Assembly: GCA_045646525.1 (NCBI GenBank)
Contig: JAZRKX010000043.1
Coordinates: 1-46,721, forward strand
From: RGIG8748 sp045646525
GTDB lineage: Bacteria; Bacillota; Clostridia; UMGS1810
DNA: 46,721 nt
Direction: 5' to 3'
How positions within the stretch are numbered: the stretch's first letter is position 1; every line of letters begins with the position of its first letter. A program made the translations under genes and the position numbers. The notes below the pieces were generated by a model. That model had not been told where the DNA came from. It saw only the letters and a list, made by a program, of their open reading frames with translations, and did not search any database. Below, one piece after another: positions 42,824 through 46,721 of this stretch.

Positions 42824-44002
42824 TTATTGTGTTACTGACTCGCCGTCGGCTACTGTAATATCCTTGGCTACGACTATGATTTTCTTCTTTTTGCCGTCTT
42901 CGTTGCACGCGCCCACTATCGCATCTTTGCCTACTACCGCGCCCTCGCTTATTATGGAATAGCACACGCGCGCGCCTTCCTTTACCGTGCATCCGGGCAT
43001 GAGGAATGAGTTTTCCACCGTTGCGCCCTCTTCTATGATGCATCCTGTGGAAATTACGGAATTTACCGCATTTCCCCTTATGGTACAGCCCTCGGAAACA
43101 AGGCAGTCCGACATGCTTGCGCTGTCCTCTATATAGCTGGAGGGAAGCGCATAGTTGCGTGCATAGATTTTAAAATCGGGGTCCTTAAGCTCTATGGGTA
43201 CATTCTTATTTATAAGGTCCATGTTTGCCTCCCACAGACTCTCTATGGTGCCCACATCTTTCCAGTATCCGTCAAAATCATAGGCAAAGAGCCGTCTTTT
43301 GTCGGTGAGGAGCTTGGGGATTACATCCTTTCCGAAGTCATTTGATGAACCCTCGGTGTGCTCATCGTCTATAAGGTACTGTCTTAGTATGCTCCAATTA
43401 AAAAGATATACACCCATAGATGCCTTTGTGCTTTTGGGCTTTTTGGGTTTTTCTTCGAATTCATAAATACTGCCGTCATTATTTGTGTTCATAATTCCGA
43501 AGCGCGAAGCCTCCGACAGAGGTACATCTATTACGGCTATGGTGCACTCGGCATTATTTTGCCTGTGGAACGACAGCATCCTGGAGTAATCCATTTTGTA
43601 TATATGGTCGCCCGAGAGCACCAGTACATATGTGGGGTTGTAGCGGTCTATAAAGCGGATGTTCTGATATATTGCATTTGCAGTACCCTTGTACCACTCG
43701 CTCTTTTTGCTCTTTGAATACGGGGGCAGAATGTGAACACCGCCATAGCTCAAATTAAGACCCCATGGTGAGCCGTTTCCTATATATTCATTAAGCTCAA
43801 GAGGTTGATACTGTGTCATGATGCCCACGGTATCTATGCCCGAGTTCACGCAGTTTGACAGGGGAAAGTCTATAATGCGGTACTTGCCCCCGAACGGAAC
43901 GGCGGGCTTGGCATTTTTTTCGGTAAGGCTCATAAGACGCGAGCCCTGACCTCCTGCAAGAAGCATGGCAATACATTCTTTGTTTACGGGATTTTTGTAC
44001 AT
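42824..44002 (-). CDS. glgC: Glucose-1-phosphate adenylyltransferase, catalytic subunit
   Basis: Makes ADP-glucose, the committed step of glycogen synthesis. The protein is 392 aa. The nucleotide loop is MLLAGGQGSRLMSLT, followed by KPAVPFGGKYRIIDFPLSNC; further motifs are VLVLSGDHIYKMDY and FEEKPKKP. The C-terminal beta-helix has hexapeptide repeats. AGGAG stands 8 nt before the ATG. It is second in the operon, after glgB and before its regulatory partner glgD. Confidence 0.97.
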   Translation of the reverse strand: MYKNPVNKECIAMLLAGGQGSRLMSLTEKNAKPAVPFGGKYRIIDFPLSNCVNSGIDTVGIMTQYQPLELNEYIGNGSPWGLNLSYGGVHILPPYSKSKKSEWYKGTANAIYQNIRFIDRYNPTYVLVLSGDHIYKMDYSRMLSFHRQNNAECTIAVIDVPLSEASRFGIMNTNNDGSIYEFEEKPKKPKSTKASMGVYLFNWSILRQYLIDDEHTEGSSNDFGKDVIPKLLTDKRRLFAYDFDGYWKDVGTIESLWEANMDLINKNVPIELKDPDFKIYARNYALPSSYIEDSASMSDCLVSEGCTIRGNAVNSVISTGCIIEEGATVENSFLMPGCTVKEGARVCYSIISEGAVVGKDAIVGACNEDGKKKKIIVVAKDITVADGESVTQ

Positions 44003-44014
44003 GGTTACAGCTCC

Positions 44015-45868
44015 TTATGTTATTATATAGTAAGATACTGACAGTGCAGGCACAGTAAGGCTTGCGCTCTGGCTGAAGCCGTGCATGGCGTTGGGTTTGG
44101 TTTTGGCAGAGGGAGTTCTTTCGCCCGATGCGCCGTACTTCTTACGGCATGAGGAGAACACGCATTTTAATACACCGTCTCTCGGCACGCCTATACGGTA
44201 GTTCTTTCTTGTAACGGGACAGAAGTTAAACACCGCTATAAGCTCATTCCCCTTGGTATCCATACGCACAAAGCTTATAACCGACTGAGAATTATCATCG
44301 TGGCAAATCCATTTAAACCCGTCCCAGCTGTCGTCATTTTCCCAAAGCGCAGGGGTATCGAGATAAAATCGGTTTAAGTCCTTTATATATCTTTGCATTT
44401 TTCTGTGCATATCGAAATCCATGAGAAACCAGTCAAGCTCTTTGGCAAAGTCCCATTCGGAAAATTGGGAAAACTCGTTTCCCATAAAGCTCAGTTTCTT
44501 GCCGGGGTGCGCCATGAGATAACCCATAAAGGTGCGTACTGTGGCAAACTTTTCCTCGTAGCTTCCGGGAATTTTGTCTATGAGCGATTTTTTGCCGTGT
44601 ACCACCTCGTCGTGCGATACGGGCAGGATAAAGTTTTCCGAAAAGGCATATGTGAGCGAAAATGTGAGGTTTCTGTGAGACCCCTTTCTAAAGAGCGGGT
44701 CCAGCGACAGATAGCTTAATACATCATTCATCCACCCCATATTCCACTTGAAGTTAAAGCCAAGACCGCCCTCGTGCACAGGCTTTGTTATCATGGGAAA
44801 TGCGGTGGATTCCTCGGCTATCATAAGGAAGTTGGGGTTTTCATAGAACACCGAGGAGTTCAGCTTTTTTAAAAAGTCTATGGCTTCCAGATTGTAATTT
44901 CCTCCAAACACATTGGCACGCCATGAACCGCTTGCTCTTCCGTAGTCGAGGTAGAGCATGGATGATACGGCGTCTACTCTGATTCCGTCAATGTGATAGA
45001 CATCCTTCCAGAAATGCACATTGGATATAAGAAAGCTCATCACCTCTCCCTTGCCGTAGTCGAAAATCATGGTGCTCCATTCGGGGTGCTCTCTTTTTAA
45101 CGGGTCGGAATATTCATAAAGGCTTTCTCCGTCAAATTCGTAAAGACCGTTTTCGTCTTTGGGAAAATGCGCTCCCACCCAGTCCAGAATTACCCCGATT
45201 CCGCGCGAGTGCATCGTGTCTACAAAATACGCAAAATCTTCGGGATTTCCGTAGCGCGATGTGGGGGCAAAGTACCCCGTAACCTGATATCCCCACGACG
45301 GGTCGTACGGATACTCGCTTACGGGCATGATTTCAACATGGGTATAGCCCATGTCCGATACATAGCGCGAAAGCTCATCGGCAAGCTCTCTGTAGCTTAA
45401 AAAGCTTCCGTCTTCGTGTGTTTTCCACGAGCCGGGGTGCACCTCATATATGTTCATGGGTTTTTTGTAGGGGGGAGTTTTGTCCCTTTTACTTATATAT
45501 TCACTGTCTGTCCATATATATGCACCCGTTGGGTAAATTTTGCTTGCGTTGTCGGGGCGCACACAGCTGTAGAAAGCATAGGGGTCGCTTTTTAAAAGAC
45601 GCCGTCCGTCATGGGTATCTATAGCAAATTTGTAGTTGTCGAATATCTTTGCCTCGGGTACAAAAAGCTCCCATATGCTGTCATTTATTTTATTCATGCC
45701 CCCGCGTGACGCGTCCCAGCCGTTGAAATCGCCTGCAACGCTTACATTTTGCGCATGGGGCGCCCAACATCTGAATATATATCCGTTTTTCATGGGATGG
45801 CAACCGAGAAATTCATATGCGTTTTTGCAGGTGCCGTCTTTGAATGAATTTATCTTGTCCGATTTCAT
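44015..45868 (-). CDS. glgB: 1,4-alpha-glucan branching enzyme
   Basis: GH13 enzyme that introduces alpha-1,6 branches in glycogen. The protein is 617 aa. An N-terminal CBM48 domain (FRCWAPHAQNVSVAGDFNGWD) precedes the barrel. Catalytic regions are DWVGAHFP, GIRVDAVSSML (nucleophile Asp), IAEESTAFP (acid Glu) and LPVSHDEVVHGK. It is the promoter-proximal gene of the 10-kb glgB-glgC-glgD-glgA-glgP-GH13 operon. I found no convincing promoter in the 137-nt gap shared with the divergent cysK. Confidence 0.96.
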   Translation of the reverse strand: MKSDKINSFKDGTCKNAYEFLGCHPMKNGYIFRCWAPHAQNVSVAGDFNGWDASRGGMNKINDSIWELFVPEAKIFDNYKFAIDTHDGRRLLKSDPYAFYSCVRPDNASKIYPTGAYIWTDSEYISKRDKTPPYKKPMNIYEVHPGSWKTHEDGSFLSYRELADELSRYVSDMGYTHVEIMPVSEYPYDPSWGYQVTGYFAPTSRYGNPEDFAYFVDTMHSRGIGVILDWVGAHFPKDENGLYEFDGESLYEYSDPLKREHPEWSTMIFDYGKGEVMSFLISNVHFWKDVYHIDGIRVDAVSSMLYLDYGRASGSWRANVFGGNYNLEAIDFLKKLNSSVFYENPNFLMIAEESTAFPMITKPVHEGGLGFNFKWNMGWMNDVLSYLSLDPLFRKGSHRNLTFSLTYAFSENFILPVSHDEVVHGKKSLIDKIPGSYEEKFATVRTFMGYLMAHPGKKLSFMGNEFSQFSEWDFAKELDWFLMDFDMHRKMQRYIKDLNRFYLDTPALWENDDSWDGFKWICHDDNSQSVISFVRMDTKGNELIAVFNFCPVTRKNYRIGVPRDGVLKCVFSSCRKKYGASGERTPSAKTKPNAMHGFSQSASLTVPALSVSYYIIT

Positions 45869-45957
45869 ATTGTATCTCCGTTTGCTTTTTTATTTTTATG
45901 TTATGCAATGACACGATTAAAAATACTTTAAAAAACATAAAATACTATTGACAACGC

Positions 45958-45986
45958 CGACGAACTTTTATATAATTGGCAAAATA
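45958..45986 (+). promoter_or_regulatory. Promoter of cysK
   Basis: A perfect TTGACA (45958-45963), a 17-nt spacer and a perfect TATAAT (45981-45986), 19 nt upstream of the start codon and its GGAGG site. The leader is too short for a T-box or S-box riboswitch. Confidence 0.92.
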
Positions 45987-46005
45987 TATTTGCGGAGGAA
46001 ATATT

Positions 46006-46721
46006 ATGATATATAAATCTGTGGAAGAGCTTATAGGAAAAACCCCCATGCTCGAAATTACAAGCATGGAGGACAAGGCAAAGGTATTTGCAAAAATAGA
46101 ATTTTTCAACCCCGCAGGCTCTGTAAAGGACAGAGTTGCAAAGGCTATGATAGAGGATTTTGAAAAAAGAGGAATATTAAAAAAAGGCTCTGTAATAATA
46201 GAGCCTACAAGCGGAAATACGGGAATCGGTCTTGCCTGCGTGGGTGCGGCAAGAGGGTATGAGGTTGTAATAGTAATGCCCGATACCATGTCAAAGGAGA
46301 GAATTGCGCTTATGAAGGCATACGGTGCTAAGGTCGTTTTGACCGATGGCAAGCTCGGTATGGCGGGTGCAATACAAAAGGCAGAAGAACTTTCAAAAGA
46401 GATAGAGGGCAGTGTCGTTGCGGGACAGTTTACAAACCCCGCAAACCCCAAAGCCCACGAAAAGACCACAGGCCCTGAAATTTGGGAGGATACCGACGGC
46501 AAGGTTGATATCTTCGTTGCAGGTGTCGGCACGGGCGGAACGATAAGCGGTACGGGAAGATATCTGAAATCCCAAAACCCCAACGTAAAAGTTGTCGCAA
46601 TCGAACCTGCCGATTCCCCTGTCTTGTCAAAGGGTGAGTCGGGCGCTCACAAGTTGCAAGGAATCGGAGCGGGATTTGTTCCCGATGTGCTTGACACGAA
46701 GGTAAGTCGGATCGTAGCCAT
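46006..46721 (+). CDS. cysK: Cysteine synthase (O-acetylserine sulfhydrylase), 3' end missing at window edge
   Basis: PLP enzyme that makes cysteine from O-acetylserine and sulfide. The frame is open from ATG 46006 to the window end, giving 238 of about 300 codons. The PLP lysine is K41 in NPAGSVKDR. The substrate loop PTSGNTGIGLA and the phosphate-binding GVGTGGTISGTGRYL are present. The GAHKLQGIGAGFVP segment near the cut end is also typical of CysK. GCGGAGGAA precedes the ATG. It is divergent from the glycogen operon. Confidence 0.94.
   Translation, partial: MIYKSVEELIGKTPMLEITSMEDKAKVFAKIEFFNPAGSVKDRVAKAMIEDFEKRGILKKGSVIIEPTSGNTGIGLACVGAARGYEVVIVMPDTMSKERIALMKAYGAKVVLTDGKLGMAGAIQKAEELSKEIEGSVVAGQFTNPANPKAHEKTTGPEIWEDTDGKVDIFVAGVGTGGTISGTGRYLKSQNPNVKVVAIEPADSPVLSKGESGAHKLQGIGAGFVPDVLDTKVSRIVA

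Noticed and set aside
45869..46005. T-box or S-box riboswitch before cysK
   Set aside because: The promoter lies 19 nt from the start codon, leaving no leader long enough.
45945..46583. 212-codon minus-strand open frame over the start of cysK
   Set aside because: The plus strand encodes an unmistakable cysteine synthase; the minus frame is Ser/Pro-rich shadow sequence.

Overview
The window looks like the replication-origin region of a low-to-moderate GC Firmicutes genome, class Clostridia. The evidence is the block dnaA-dnaN-S4-recF-remB-like-gyrB-gyrA in the classical Firmicutes order, strong AGGAGG-type ribosome binding sites, TTGACA/TATAAT promoters with 17-bp spacers, and a clostridial glycogen cluster with a GlgD subunit. 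I cannot name genus or species from sequence alone. No rRNA, tRNA or CRISPR array is visible.

Layout. 1-198: the right half of a structured repeat (R1). 207-8966: the origin operon on the minus strand, with a Firmicutes-type bipartite oriC: a DnaA-trio unwinding module between dnaN and dnaA and DnaA boxes upstream of dnaA. 9187-13663: trmFO, topA and dprA on the minus strand. 13756-13923: a decayed AraC-type regulator. 14077-17250: an EF-G paralog and meso-diaminopimelate dehydrogenase on the plus strand. 17251-18659: a 1.4-kb stretch without ordinary genes, and the most unusual part of the window. It holds a 22-codon hydrophobic peptide gene facing a convergent small RNA (a type I toxin-antitoxin-like layout), two inverted, diverged copies (H1, H2) of a structured element of about 220 nt whose helices are kept by compensatory changes, and a second structured repeat (R2) related to R1. 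18660-21483: an rsmA-patatin-chrA-chrA operon on the minus strand. 21596-29818: plus-strand housekeeping genes (prmA, rsmE, a membrane protein, dtd, eno, an amidohydrolase, fba, greA, lysS). 29905-33303: an AT-rich islet (secreted RCC1-like protein and Fic protein) bracketed by two nearly identical copies of one terminator. Then sodC (minus), a sugar isomerase/dehydrogenase pair (plus), a 10-kb glycogen operon (minus) and the start of cysK (plus), cut by the window edge.

How the parts work together. The origin operon supplies initiator, sliding clamp, RecF and gyrase. topA and dprA add topology and DNA-handling functions. trmFO, rsmA, rsmE, prmA, dtd, lysS, greA and the EF-G paralog serve translation and transcription. 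eno and fba are glycolytic. glgB-glgC-glgD-glgA-glgP plus a GH13 enzyme form a complete glycogen synthesis and breakdown unit. The best candidate for something undescribed is the H/R element family in 17.6-18.6 kb together with the neighbouring small-peptide locus. All identifications are from reading motifs by eye; no database search was run.
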